This document shows positions 45,450 to 56,770 of a DNA stretch of 64,000 nt, in pieces. This DNA comes from Zanthoxylum bungeanum. Lineage: Eukaryota > Streptophyta > Magnoliopsida > Sapindales > Rutaceae. Positions within the stretch are counted from its first letter, which is position 1; the number at the start of each line of letters is the position of its first letter. The stretch covers positions 124,001-188,000 of the forward strand of contig SKCR01006520.1 in NCBI GenBank assembly GCA_019454045.1. The letters run 5' to 3'. A program made the position numbers and the translations under genes. A model generated the notes under the pieces. It worked only from the letters and a program-made list of their open reading frames with translations. It was not told where the DNA came from and ran no database searches.

Positions 45450-47833
45450 GATGGGACTTGTGCAGTGTGTGATAGTGACAATCCTATCAAAGTTATGCAA
45501 TGCATTTTTACTTACCTGTCTCGCCAGCCGCTGCTTGACTTGCCTGTTGCTCTGAGATGTTTCAACCTGAGTTGATCTGGTGGTGAGGTGCTGTGACCCC
45601 TGAGGTTCATCCCTGCGAAATGATGTGATCTCTAGGAATCACTACCGAACTGAACTGATGAGAGTTGGTCCATTTCCGAACCTTTACTGAGTTGAGATTG
45701 TGGTCAATTTCCGAACCGTGCTCCATTTTCGGAGTGCCATTTTCGGCGTGCTAAACCTCATTTTGAGGGGTCGTTGATGTGTTGGTGGTCCATTTCCGAA
45801 CCGTGTTCCATTTTCGGCATGCTAAACCTCATTTTGAGGGGTCGTTGATGTGATGGGGGTTCACTTTTGAACTGTGCTTCATTTTTGGAGCGCCATTTTC
45901 GGCATGCTAAACCTCATTTTGAGGCGTCGCTGATGTGATGGTGGTCCATTTTTGAAATGTGCTCCATTTTTGGAACGCCATTTTCGGCATGCTAAACCTC
46001 ATTTTGAGGCGTCACTGATGTGATGGTTGTCCATTTTCGTACTGTGCTCCATTTTTGGAGCACCAGTTTCGGCATGCTAAACCTTATTTTGAGGCGTCGC
46101 TGATGTGATGGTTGTCCATTTTCAAACTATGCTCCATTTTTAGAGCGCCATTTTGGCATGCTAAACCTCATTTTGAGGCGTCGCTGATGGTTGTCCATTT
46201 CCAGACCGTGCTCCATTTTGGAGTGCCATTTTTGGCGTCTGATGTGATAGTTGTCCATTTTTGGACCGTGCTCCATTTTCGGAGTGCCATTTTCGACGTT
46301 TGATGTGATAGTGGTCCATTTCTGAACCATGTTGTATGAGAAAGGGTATACCGGTCGCCCCCAGTCTCGATAAATCTTTCTATCCTTTGCTTTTTTTATT
46401 AGATCAAGGTAGATCTCTCGATGTGATGTTGCATAACAATATATTGTATTGCCTCTCACGAGATAATCCTGATAGCTAAACATATTTTCGTCCTCAACGG
46501 ATGCTTATTGTCGAAACCAGAGAACCTTCAAAGTACTTAATACACTCAAATCCGCTCGTCTGAATGAGTGATCTGAACTAGACTCCTAGTGTGTGTGTGC
46601 CAAGGCTCTTTTGCAGCTTAATCCTTAAGTAAGCCAACTCGATGATTTTGTCTCGGAGAATTGGATCAGTGGGTCTAACCAACCGAGATGTCTTGATCAT
46701 ACTTTGTGATCACTTCCTCGTACTCAACATGATATGGTTCCCTTCTTTTTTCCGTTTGTCTCTTTCTTTTCTTTCTTTTCATTTTAAACTTCTTTTTCTT
46801 TTTGTTTTTTTTTTTTCTTTTTTCTTTTTTATTTCTTTTCTTCTCTTTTTTCGACACACCTACCCTTTAAGGTAGCATTTCTCCTCATGGTGGTCCTAAT
46901 ACTCGACCATGGGTAGCTTCACGCTTATCGATTATAGGTGGTCTATTTTTTCCTTTTCTCTTCAGAGACTTTTTTCTTTGTTTCCAACCATATCACATAT
47001 CGTAGCATAAGTAAATCAAGATGGACATCTAGGGAAACGATCATTTAGTGATCTGCCATCTCTTCAACTAGTCATTTCGCAAACTACTCAGGCTTCTACT
47101 GCTAAGATCCCGTAATAAGTGCTCGCGAGTCTAGCCGAGATCAACTACTAAGAATACCGGATGAGAGCACATCTTGCACTTATCATTTCTAAGGATTCAC
47201 CATACAACAAACAATTTCATCACCGGACATATGCTTAGCCATCAAGGACTTCTCTCTCTCTATCTCATTTTTTTTTTCACTTCACTGTAATTCTTCAACC
47301 GCTAATAATGTGGGCTTCGCCCCCTTTGATTCATTCTCAAAAACTGCTGGTAGCACGGGCCTCAACGCTGAGGGTTCATTTCCAAAACTAATGATTATGT
47401 GTGGTCCTCAACCCTGGGGATCCATTTCTGAAAACTGTTGATACTGTTTTGTTGCTCTCAGCTTGCTTGTATTTTTCTGCTTTTCCTTCTTTTCCTAGAG
47501 ACTTGTGAACACAAACAAAACAACAGAATAAAAACACGTGCGTGCGATGTGTATGTATGCATGTGTGGATGTACTCCATTTTCCTGATGGGTTAGACCCT
47601 CATTGTGCTCCTTTGCGCCATGTGCCTACGCATGTCTCTCATCGCCCCCTAGGTCTGCTTATAGTGTCCTCCTACCGGTTCTCTTATGGTGATTGTGCAG
47701 TTCTCATTTCTCTGAAACCTATAAACACAGAACAAACACAAAAATTGCAAGTACGTTATGCATGGATGAATTTCCTATCCTGTGGGTTAGGTCTTCTACC
47801 AATTCTCCCAGTAACTGCTCTGTCTCTTATTCC
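45450..47833 (-). other. 3' untranslated region of T1
   Basis: About 2.4 kb between pol and the polypurine tract, without a gene. Includes the tandem array (45660-46330) and a C/T-rich run (46745-46855). The part at 47159-47833 is single-copy and lies outside the duplication. Confidence 0.8.
45660..46330 (-). repeat. Tat 3' tandem array, copy 2, units of about 85 bp
   Basis: Same unit as 40030-40620, with one extra partial unit (near 45780-45850), so the array changed length after duplication. Each unit carries the CCTCATTTTGAGG hairpin. Confidence 0.88.
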
Positions 47834-48046
47834 TTAGGTGAAATATTGCTTCAGTTTGTCCATGTTGATAGGCTTGGTGAACTCGTTCCCTTCTAAGTCT
47901 GACAGTCTCACTGCCCCGTTTCTTATTACCTTCTTGACTTCGTATGGCCCTTCCCAGTTAGGTCTGACCTTTCCTCTCGGGTCCATCGTTAACAACTTTG
48001 ACTGCTTAAATACCAGATCCCCATCTCTGATCTTAGTAGGACGCAC
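47834..48046 (-). pseudogene. C-terminal integrase tail of T1 pol
   Basis: A 70-residue frame with DGDLVFKQSK, then PNWEGPYEVKKVIRNGAVRL and LKQYF. This is the integrase C-terminal fold that ends pol in Ty3/Gypsy elements, where GDLV and NWEGPY are the usual landmarks. The catalytic core is not upstream, so it is only a remnant. Upstream minus-strand sequence (48047-48150) continues with integrase-like LLDKKR and RAFNK fragments in broken frames. Confidence 0.85.
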
Positions 48047-48937
48047 ATTTTGTTGAATGCCCGGGCCAATCTCTTCCTGTATAACTGCATATGATATAAG
48101 GACTTCATTCTCTTCTTATCGAGCAATACCAACTATTCAAATCTCTGCGAGGCCCATTCTTGTTCAGGTAACTCTGCTTCTACTAATACCCTCATGGACT
48201 GTATCTCAACTTCCACCGACAGTACTGTTTCCATTGCCTTTCGAGCTTCTTCTTTTCTTAAACACTTCAGCTGAATGTCATTCGCTTGTATTTTGTATAG
48301 TTCTTCCTACAAACTCACATAATGAGAAGCCACTTCTGAATGGCTATCTTGTCTTTTCTGCTTGCTTCTTTCGGGAATTCCCTGTGTTCTAAGTATCGCT
48401 GAATATCATAGTACCATGGTTTAATGCTTTTGTCAAATATACTCACGTCGTGCAGATTGAAAGGAAGATACTCAGGCAGGTAAGCGAAATGAACGTCTTT
48501 ATTATTATTAAGGAAAATATTCGAACAGGTAGATGAAGTCAATGTCTTTATTATTAATAAATGTTGGATCACATTTGAATAAGATCAGGGAAACAACATC
48601 TCCATAATTTGCAACTTCGTCTTCCCCCGTCTTCTCGCTTCCTTCGACCATCAGATTCTCCAAGTGCAGTAGTTCTTTTTTCCCATTTACTTCCCCTTTT
48701 TGCAACCTCCTTCTCGTCACTGTCCGAGAAGTTTTCCCAGAAATTCCCCATCTACTCTATTTCACCTTTACGACTGATGTCCCATATCCCCATACGAGAA
48801 GTTTGGTGGTTATGAGTTTGGAGGACAAGGCTGTCAGATAGGCCAGAGTTGATCATGTGGGTGGGTGAAGGTTTTCTGTGCGTGTTGAGTTGCTCTTTTC
48901 TGGGTCGGGTATTTTATGGGAATCAATGACGTCTTGG
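48047..48937 (-). pseudogene. Degenerate pol linker of T1
   Basis: The frame 48315-48572 contains KPWYYDIQRYLEHREFPKEA and KDKIAIQKW, the conserved stretch between RNase H and integrase in Tat pol. A 49-bp imperfect tandem duplication lies at about 48477-48575. The frames further upstream (48508-48751: DSDEKEVAKRGSKWEK...) are charged and unrecognised. RT and protease were not found. The region ends at the Copia solo LTR. Confidence 0.7.
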
Positions 48938-50987
48938 TGTTGGACAAAATGACCCATAGCGTCACTATTTGCACAGATCATTGTGTTGTTGTAGCAAATT
49001 AACTATGTAACAACAAGGAAATTGCACTCTCGTCATTTGTGATTAGATCACCATAGATATATAAATGAAGAGAGGTCCCTATGATTAGTTCCTGGATTGA
49101 GATGATATGAGACAGTATCAGTCCACGAAGGATTAATCATTAAATATCCCTAGCCGTAGTATTATCGAGACTGGACATCGATAATGCGGAATAGGCTAGT
49201 ATTGCACTTGTGCGCGTTGTGAGGGCACAACGGCATAGTTCTCATATATAAGAAGTATTGGATACTTGTGCAAGTGCGATAGGAGGTCGTGTTTCACCGA
49301 TGGTACGGGAAACAGCTTCGCTCTGGATAGACCCTTCGGAATCCCATTGGTATTATGACTAGGTGTCTATGGGAGGCCGAAATCAAGGTAGGTGTGTATA
49401 GTCTTAACCTGAGACTTACATCGCTAATACTTACGACAATCGGTAAACTTTGGTTTTGGTGGTGGGGGATCTTAACTGGTTCTGTGTTCACCTCTTCTGG
49501 GTTTATCAGGAATCGTAGTGTATTGGATGTGATGTCGAGATGGAAGTGTCACTCCAGTCATAATGGAGATGATGTCACGCAGGATACGGTATTAGTGCTC
49601 TTAAAAAGTGATGCGCATCCAATCGTGATATTATGACCAGGTCATGAATATCCGATTATAGAGACTAGTTACCAGACATCCGATATGTGTTTCGGACGGG
49701 GCAGACACTTATCCAGCCCCAGCCCTAGCACGTGATTATCCGATACTGGGCCAATATGCACAATACAATACAATTGTATACTACGCTTGATACAGATCTA
49801 GATATTCTTTGATGAATATGTCCGGAGAACCTGGGAAGACTTGGTGCTTTGCTAGGAGTCGACCTTGTCTCGTAAATCGGTAGAACGTAGTACTTGGTAC
49901 GTACGTGATTCGGATACTCCGACGACCGTATTTACTGCCAGATTATCCGGGGATCTCATGGGTCGCTTCCCGATAATCCACCGATGACGCACTACTCGCA
50001 CTCTTAAATAATCTGGGATTATAAAGAAGAGAGAGAGAAAATTAATCTAGGATTAATAACGGAGATATTTTATCCGGGATAAAATGTCGTCTAAAGAGAG
50101 AGAACGATTAATTTGGAATTAATCGATGAATTAATATATTCGATATATTAAACGAAATTAGATTTCGACGCGGAATTAAAATTAGATTTTAATTCGGGCA
50201 AACGAGTTAATTCAGAATTAATTCGTTAGCGACGTAAATAATAATTTCGCCAGGCGCAATTATTTATTTAAATTCGATTGAATTAACGTCGCGACGTAAG
50301 CTCGGTATTTCGGAAATATCGAACCCGAACGCGTGAGTGCACGTGGGCCCACTTTCATTTGGAAACGTGTGGGGCCCACATGACACATGTCATGTTATGC
50401 TTATTTGACACTCTAATGCTTTGCATGGAGATTGTGTACATTGCACTCAATGGTAATGCATGGAAATGAAGTGTTTGACACTCTAAGCCTTTGCATGTGT
50501 TGTGTCATAAATTTATTATTAATTTAATAAATTATGGCATAAATATAAATTGATTTTTGGTAAATCATTTTATTAATATAACACAACTTATTCTCTCTCA
50601 ATTTCTCTCTTCTAGCTCACTCCCAAATGAAGAAATGTTACTGGTTTTGGAAGCCAGAAACCGTGAGCAAAAGGGAAGCCAAGAGTGGTTTCTCATGGTG
50701 AGAAATCAAGTGCTAGCACACTACGAGTCTTGCGAAGGTGGTAGGGAGGTTCCCCCATGAGACGGGATCCATCCGATGAAGATTGGAGCTCCGTTTCTTC
50801 ACCCAATTTTCTGTTTTTGTAGGACAGTGGACTGTTGCAGTGATGAGATCAATGCAGTGCGTTTTTGGGCTTGAATCGTCTCCAAATCGACTCTACCGAT
50901 CAATGTGAGTATTCCGCTACCTCCGTTGATGTGTTCACACATAATTTCATGTCTTGTTTGACCTTGGGACCTTATAGAAAACCAACA
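48938..50987 (+). mobile_element. Copia solo LTR in T1
   Basis: Starts TGTTGGACAAAATGACCC, ends AAAACCAACA, 2,050 bp, flanked by cttgg at 48933-48937 and 50988-50992. No internal sequence, so it formed by LTR-LTR recombination. Its 3' half represents a subtype with the GTGGGCCCACTTTCATT block, shared with the LTR at 62354. Confidence 0.93.
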
Positions 50988-50992
50988 CTTGG

Positions 50993-51255
50993 ATCTCATG
51001 CATAAGGCAGGTACAATTGTCAGTTTTGTGGCCTTTTTACTTTTGGAAGTAACAATATAGGTTTGGGTCAAGGTAGCGTGCCACATGGTTTGGAAGTGGT
51101 TTAGGCTCTAAGGGATTTAGGATTCCTTGCCTTTTCAGCTATTCAAACACATCTGACAAAGGTCTACCAAGATTGGAGAATCATCTGTTTCTGATATGGG
51201 CAACCTCAGATGGAGTGGGCTTGGTCCTTAAAGGTTTCCTAATGGTCTTTCCATT
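50993..51255 (-). pseudogene. gag: gag C-terminal relic with zinc-binding motif (T1)
   Basis: On the minus strand the translation contains PLPNHVARYLDPNLYCYFQ, a stop, then KGHKTDNC and LMHEIQ. This is the Cys-...-His-...-Cys region before the protease in Tat gag. Two or more stops. It directly follows the gag N-terminus, so the middle of the capsid is deleted. Confidence 0.75.
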
Positions 51256-51402
51256 CTAGTTGCACAACTTTATGTTATTGGCTACACGGGGTACGGTCAA
51301 ACTGGCCACAGCATTGGTCAAAACTTGCAACTGCTCAGTAATTTTGGTTACTCTGGTCTCCAATTGATCCAGGCGGGATCCCTCGTTGACTGACTCGCTC
51401 AT
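51256..51402 (-). pseudogene. gag: gag N-terminal fragment (T1)
   Basis: A 48-codon frame starting MSESVNEGSRLDQLETRV and continuing with TKITEQLQVLTNAVASL, a short coiled-coil-like start seen in Tat gag proteins. It ends in TAG after KLCN, where the frame was probably joined to the C-terminal part by a deletion. Confidence 0.72.
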
Positions 51403-52340
51403 GTTGGCTGACGGTCTTTTGACGAGTCTTCCTTATTTCCTAACCCAATGGGTATCTATGATGGCTTTTAGACACAAGGGTTAACATGATGCGTGTATGC
51501 ATGAGGTGCATGAGATGTGTGCGATGTATGGAATATATAAGTCGGCCTATTGTCATTTTAAAGCATTCAATCATACTATTGTGAGGTGCAAACTTTTCCC
51601 AGTTGAAAATGCCCAACAGGTTTACACTTTTGCGATAACATGGCTAAATGACTCCAAATGATAAGAGGCCCAAACACAAAATGGCCCATTGGCATTTCAG
51701 AAATGTTTGGCCCAATTGTCAAAGGACATGAACTCGTCCCAGTTTAAATGGCCCAACAAGTTCACATCTCTTGACAAGAAGTCCAACTGAATCCAAATGA
51801 TGATGGTCCTTAACACAAGCATAAAGAAATAATTTCTATTGGTCATATAACTATGGTTCACATGTGAGTTTACAGGGTGTAGAAAAAGGCTCCCGCTGAC
51901 GAAGGATTGCCCACAACTAGGACTCCTCACTAAAGGGTTCGAGCGACCAAGTGAGCGCACTTTTTTTATACCTTAAGGTACATGCCAACGAGTTATGGTG
52001 CGTGACTAACTGTCAAATGGATTTCCTATTGTAGATTCCCCAGAGGGAGGGTGGAGCGAACTCTTTTAAATACCCAAGCCTCTTAGGCTCTTATCACTTT
52101 GGTGACAGGAATAAACAACAAGTCCTCCAAATTAGTATGTCACAGTGAGCTGCAGGTAATGATTATCTAGGTGCCTTCACAGCTTTTCCTTATAGAAAGG
52201 TAGTGAATGAAGGAAGACACCAAACAATTAACTAGCTCTAATAATGCCTTTGATTAAACCCTTTCAACCCACGGTAAACACGGTTAACTAAAGCACAAAT
52301 CACAATCATTACAAGACATTATTTCGGGGCCGATTCTCTA
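51403..52340 (-). other. Leader of T1
   Basis: Non-coding; related to the leaders of C, O and P. Includes repeated phrases of the kind TTTGGGCCATTGGC. Confidence 0.78.
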
Positions 52341-52357
52341 TCCCAGTGGAGTCGCCA
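52341..52357 (-). promoter_or_regulatory. Primer-binding site of T1
   Basis: Minus strand TGGCGACTCCACTGGGA, three bases (GTC) after the LTR end. This wording is typical of Tat-lineage elements. Confidence 0.87.
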
Positions 52358-52360
52358 GAC

Positions 52361-54786
52361 TGTAAGACACAGAAATCGGCGACGCTGTTCCAGGCTCGCG
52401 GCCTAGTCGGGAATACGGAGTAGCCTACGGGGGAACTAAACCGGAGAAATAACATGGAGTTGCCACCCAGTGTGAAATGGGAAAATGATTTAAGGCCGCA
52501 CTCACCCCTCGCAAGGTAAGACCTCAAACCGTTGGGTTCGGAATGGTCCCTTACTTATGCCACTTGTAATGAAAGGATTTATTTTATAATATAACCGAGT
52601 CTACGCAAGAACAACTTACATCTAAGTTCGCATATAACCTATGTCTAATTTTGCATATAACCTATGTCTAAGTTTGCATGCATAAAAGTAAGTCGTCATA
52701 ACGACAAACACACAATAATCTCATGAACATATTGAATTATTAAATGCGAAAAATAAATAACAACCAAAACATAAACATGAATTAAATTCCTAATGCGAAA
52801 TAAATAACTAATCATGCTCGAAAATAACCAAGTAAATCATGCATAAAAATAAATAACATATTAAACGACTAAATCATGCTTAGAAAAATAAATAGCCTAC
52901 TAAACGACTAAATCATGCATAAACATAATAGTGGATTAAACGAAATATTTGTGTCTCTCAAGTGGTAGGTGGAGTTGTTTCCCAAGTACAAACCGCATTA
53001 CCGTCCATTCATATTCGGCTACGGAATTTACGTATGGGTTTCCATCTGATATACAGCAAGAGAGAACACATATTCCATTCATCCGAAAGTCATAGCATAC
53101 ACCAATCAACAATACTCATGCGAAGTAAAATAAGAAAATAAATAAGAATAAATAAAAAGGGTGCCCTCAGGTCTAACCTCTTAAGTCGTCTCTTGGAAGT
53201 GCGTTACGTGGTAGTCGGAAGGGTTAATACTCCGCAACTTTTCCGGTTCGCTGGTTCAATATTTTCTTTTGTTGCCTCGCAGTTTTGGGCTGCTGTTTCC
53301 TCTGTTTTTTGCTGCTATTTTCTTGTCGTTATTCTTACGGTAATTGTGGACTGTTTCGCGGTATTTTAGGGGAGCAGTTTGCAGGTTTAAGGGTGCAATT
53401 TGGGTACAGTTTTGGGTTATTTTCTGGACTATTTTGCAATGGTTTATGGGGCTATTTTGGAGTGTCTTTGGGTGATTTTTAGGACTAGTTTTTTTGGGGC
53501 TGTTTCAATTTTGTTATATTCGGCTAATGGGGCAGTGAATTTGATCTTGTTGGTGTCGGTGGAGGGTTGTTGCGAGGCAAGGGACATGTGTCTTTGTAAG
53601 TTGTTGTGTGCCTACGTGAGTGGTGGGGCTGGTTCACGTCATGTAGGGTTTATTTTGATTGTTTTCTACGTATGATGCTGAGTGTATGATCGTGATTATG
53701 AATATGTCTTGGCAGTTTGTGGGCTTTATGGTGTGTTTAAGGTGGCTGCTAGTTTTTGTTTGTTTCGGCTAGTGGGGGTTTGTGGAAGGTGCTTCATGCG
53801 TGGCTGTGTGGTGTGTTTAAGCAAGGGACGAAGGGCCGAGGGTTGCTGCCTGGAAATGAGAGAGAGGCGTGCGTGTGTGAAGAGTGAGTGTTTGTTTGTG
53901 AGGAGAATGGATGTGTCTCTATTCCTTTAGGGTTTGTTATGGCTGTAAGTATTAAGAGTGAGAGATTAGGGTTTTGTATGGAGGATGCCGTGAGTGAAGA
54001 GAATGTGTGAGGACGTGAAGGGATGAGGGAAGAAGAGAGTTGTGGCTGAAGGCTTAGAGAGCTGTGCGGAAGGTAGAAGATGATAAGAAGGTTTATGGTT
54101 TTAGTTTTTTGTGTCTTACCGTGAATATTAGCTCACGGGGTCTAAGTGTTTGGTTTATGCCTCTTTTTATAGGCAAAGGTCGGGGTTATCCTATTGTGAA
54201 TAGGGAAAGAATATTGTGTAATTTTGGGGTAATTTTTAATTTGTGTGTTATAAGGAAATGATCCATTCAATTTAGAAAGATGATTTGTTTTAGTTTAGGA
54301 AAATGATTTGTTTAATTTAAGAATGAGATTTGATTTGATTTATTTAATTTAGGCATGTGTTTTATTTAATTTGGAATGTGATTTATTTAATTTGGGAAGG
54401 GGGATTTGATTTGATTTATTTAATTTGGGAAGGTGATTTGGTTTGATTTTAACATGTGTTTAATGTGTTTGAATATTTTTGGATGTGATTTAATGGGCTT
54501 GGAGGCTTATGGGCGTGTAGGATGGTTAGTTGATGGGCTTGGGCGTGTGGTTGGTGGTGTGTGGGCTTGGTGTGTGACTTGCGGGGGTTTTGGGCTAAGG
54601 ATAAGTTTAAAGCAGAGGCTTAACGAGCAAACCCGAAGCTAATCAAACGAATTAAATCCAAAAAGGTGTCAATTTCTGACTCTTCCCTTCCGACGTCCGT
54701 TTCCAGCGACTTCCACAACTTAAAGTGGTAGTGTCTCCATGTGAGACTCATCATCGGGACTTATGTGCAAAAATGCAGTGCCTACA
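52361..54786 (-). repeat. 5' LTR of T1
   Basis: Plus strand TGTAAGACACAG...GTGCCTACA, 2.43 kb, paired with the 3' LTR at 43035-45435. Confidence 0.9.
54163..54171 (-). promoter_or_regulatory. Possible TATA box in the T1 5' LTR
   Basis: Minus strand TATAAAAAG followed by AGGCATAAACC; it would drive genomic-length RNA. Confidence 0.45.
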
Positions 54787-56636
54787 CTACCCTTAAGGTA
54801 ACATTTCTCCTCATGGTGGTCCTAATACTCGCCCATGGGTAGCTTCACGCTTATCTGTTATAGGTGGTTTATATTTTCTGCTTTAGAGACTTTTCTTTTG
54901 TTTCCAACCATACCACATATTGTAACACAAGTAAGTCAGGATGGGCATCTAAGCGAACGGTCATTCATCAATCCGCACTCTCTTCAAGTATTCACCTTGA
55001 CGACTACTCTGGCTTTCACCGCTAAGATCCTATAATTAAGTGCTCGCGAGTCTAGTCAAGATAAACTACTCAAAATATCGGATGGGAGTACCTCTCGCAC
55101 TTATTGTTTCTAAGGTTTCACCATATGGCAAACAATTTCATCATCGGACTTATGTCTAACTATTAAGGACAAAAAACAAATTTTTTTTTTCACAATGGTC
55201 TTTCTATCCTTGCCGTAAGGTTTTCTGTTTCTCGGTTTCCTTTTCCCCGATATCAATGTTTACTAAACTCTTCTTGACAAATCTCTCTTTCTCTAACCCA
55301 ACGGATATCTATGATGGATTTTAAGACACAGGGTTTAACATGATGGGTGTATGCATGAGATGTATTAGATATAATATGCATGTGGTTATCAAACTGAATA
55401 TATCATTCCGACCTTATTTCTCTCACATTCGCGGTAAGCCTATTTTTGGTTCTAGGTATGGCTTACTTTATGTACCAATGTGGGGTACATAAAATCGTTC
55501 TCTCCTATGCTAGGGGGTGAACCTTGGCTGCTTCTGTCCCTTTCCATCGGTAAAAGACAAAGACCGCCCATTTACAACATGGACTAAGTCGATTATGGGT
55601 TCATGCCATTGTCTATAAATGGCGAATTGGGCTTTCGGCAACCATGGTCATGGGGATGAACTTAGAGGTATCCAAAAGTATACAAATATACCGTAACAAG
55701 GCGTATCTTTCTGGATGAAAGCCAGTGCGGATATCGAACTCATGCTTCTAGCATACTTGGATCATGTTTGGAATTTCTAAGCCCATCAAGGTTTTCATAC
55801 AAGTTGGCCCATTATCATTTTAAAGCATTCAATCACATTATTGCGAGGTGAAAACTTGTCCCAGTTGCAAAAGGCCCAACAGGTTTATACTTTTGCAATA
55901 ACTTGGCTAAACAACTTCAAATGATAGGGGGCCCAAACACAAAGTGGCCCATCGGCATTTTAGAAACTTTTGGCCCAATCGTCATAAGGCACAAACTCGT
56001 CCCAGTTTAAATGGCCCAACAAGCTCATATCTCATGACAAGAAGTCTAACTGAATCCAAATGATGATGGTCCTAAACACAAGCATAAAAGGGGTAGCTTC
56101 TATAGGTCATACAACTATGGTTCACATGCGGGTTTAGAAAAGTATAGATAAAGGCTCCCACTGGCGAAGGATTGCAATTAACTAGGTCTCCCCACTCAAG
56201 GGTTCGAGCGACCAAGTGAGCGTACCTTTTTATACCCTAAGGTATGTGCCAACGAGTGATGATACCATATAACGATCCGCCGGTTCGAGCGAAAATGACT
56301 TCACGATACATGAATAACTGTCAAATGGATTCCTCTATTGAAAATTCCCCAGAGGGAGGGTGGAGCGAAATCTCTTAAATACCCTGGCCTCTTAGGCTCT
56401 TATCGCCTTGGTGACAGGAATAAACAACAGATCATCCAAATTAGTCCATCACTTTAGATGATTATCTAGATGTCTTCACAGCTTTTCCTTTTTGGCTATA
56501 AAAAGGTAGTGAGTGAAGGAAGACACCAAATCATTATTTAACTCCAATATTTCTTTAGGTTAAATCAACTCTAGACAAGGTTAACTAAAACACAAATCAC
56601 AAACATTACAAGACATTATTTCAGGGCCGATTCTCT
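54787..56636 (-). other. O: rest of 3' untranslated region and leader
   Basis: Resumes at ctaccCTTAAGG, exactly where the O sequence broke off at T1. At about 55185-55200 the 3' untranslated part meets the gag-start relic (reverse of GACCATTGTG), then the leader follows to the primer site. The same junction is seen in C and P. Confidence 0.8.
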
Positions 56637-56655
56637 ATCCCCAGTGGAGTCGCCA
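56637..56655 (-). promoter_or_regulatory. Primer-binding site of O
   Basis: Minus strand TGGCGACTCCACTGGGGAT, followed (on that strand) by the leader; the LTR remnant at 56659 is three bases away. Confidence 0.85.
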
Positions 56656-56658
56656 GAC

Positions 56659-56770
56659 TGTAAGACACAGAAGTGGATGACACTTTCCCGGTTTAGTCCC
56701 CCGCGGGCTACTTCGTACTCTCGACCGGGCTGCAATCCTGAGACAGCGTCGTCCACTTATGTGTCCTACA
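56659..56770. repeat. 112-bp fold-back LTR remnant between O and P
   Basis: Starts TGTAAGACACAGAAGTGG and ends CCACTTATGTGTCCTACA, so its ends are inverted repeats. The right 85 bp is the LTR 3' end in plus orientation and the left 25-30 bp is the same end in minus orientation. It joins minus-strand O to plus-strand P. Confidence 0.85.

Larger units (their letters stand above)
41431..47158. repeat. Tandem segmental duplication, copy 2
   Basis: Second copy of the 5.63-kb block. It begins in the Copia LTR at TAGAGACTAGTTACCAG and ends near AATACCGGATG, after which the T1 sequence continues uninterrupted to pol, so this copy is the original. Confidence 0.88.
43035..54786 (-). mobile_element. 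Tat-lineage Ty3/Gypsy element T1, minus strand, gag and pol remnants
   Basis: On the minus strand the order is 5' LTR (52361-54786), primer site, leader, partial gag, a small pol remnant, 3' untranslated region with tandem array, polypurine tract, 3' LTR (43035-45435). It is inserted in O with ctaca (43030-43034) and ctacc (54787-54791). The primer site TGGCGACTCCACTGGGA and the array before the polypurine tract point to the Tat/Ogre/Retand group. It is interrupted by a Copia solo LTR at 48938-50987. Most of gag-pol is deleted. Confidence 0.87.
28317..56658 (-). mobile_element. Tat-lineage derivative O, gag-pol deleted, minus strand, split by E and T1
   Basis: After removing E (29034-37082), T1 (43035-54786) and the duplicated block, the flanks join into one minus-strand Tat derivative. 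It consists of a tandem array (28317-28600), 3' untranslated region (28601-29033, 37083-37404, 54787-55170), leader (to 56636) and primer site (56637-56655). The catat and ctac(a/c) target duplications confirm the joins. No gag or pol codons survive. O has no 3' LTR of its own and abuts the truncated C LTR. Confidence 0.8.

Noticed and set aside
47838..48392. Plus-strand frames at 47838-48056 and 48057-48392
   Set aside because: Antisense of the recognisable pol tail of T1.
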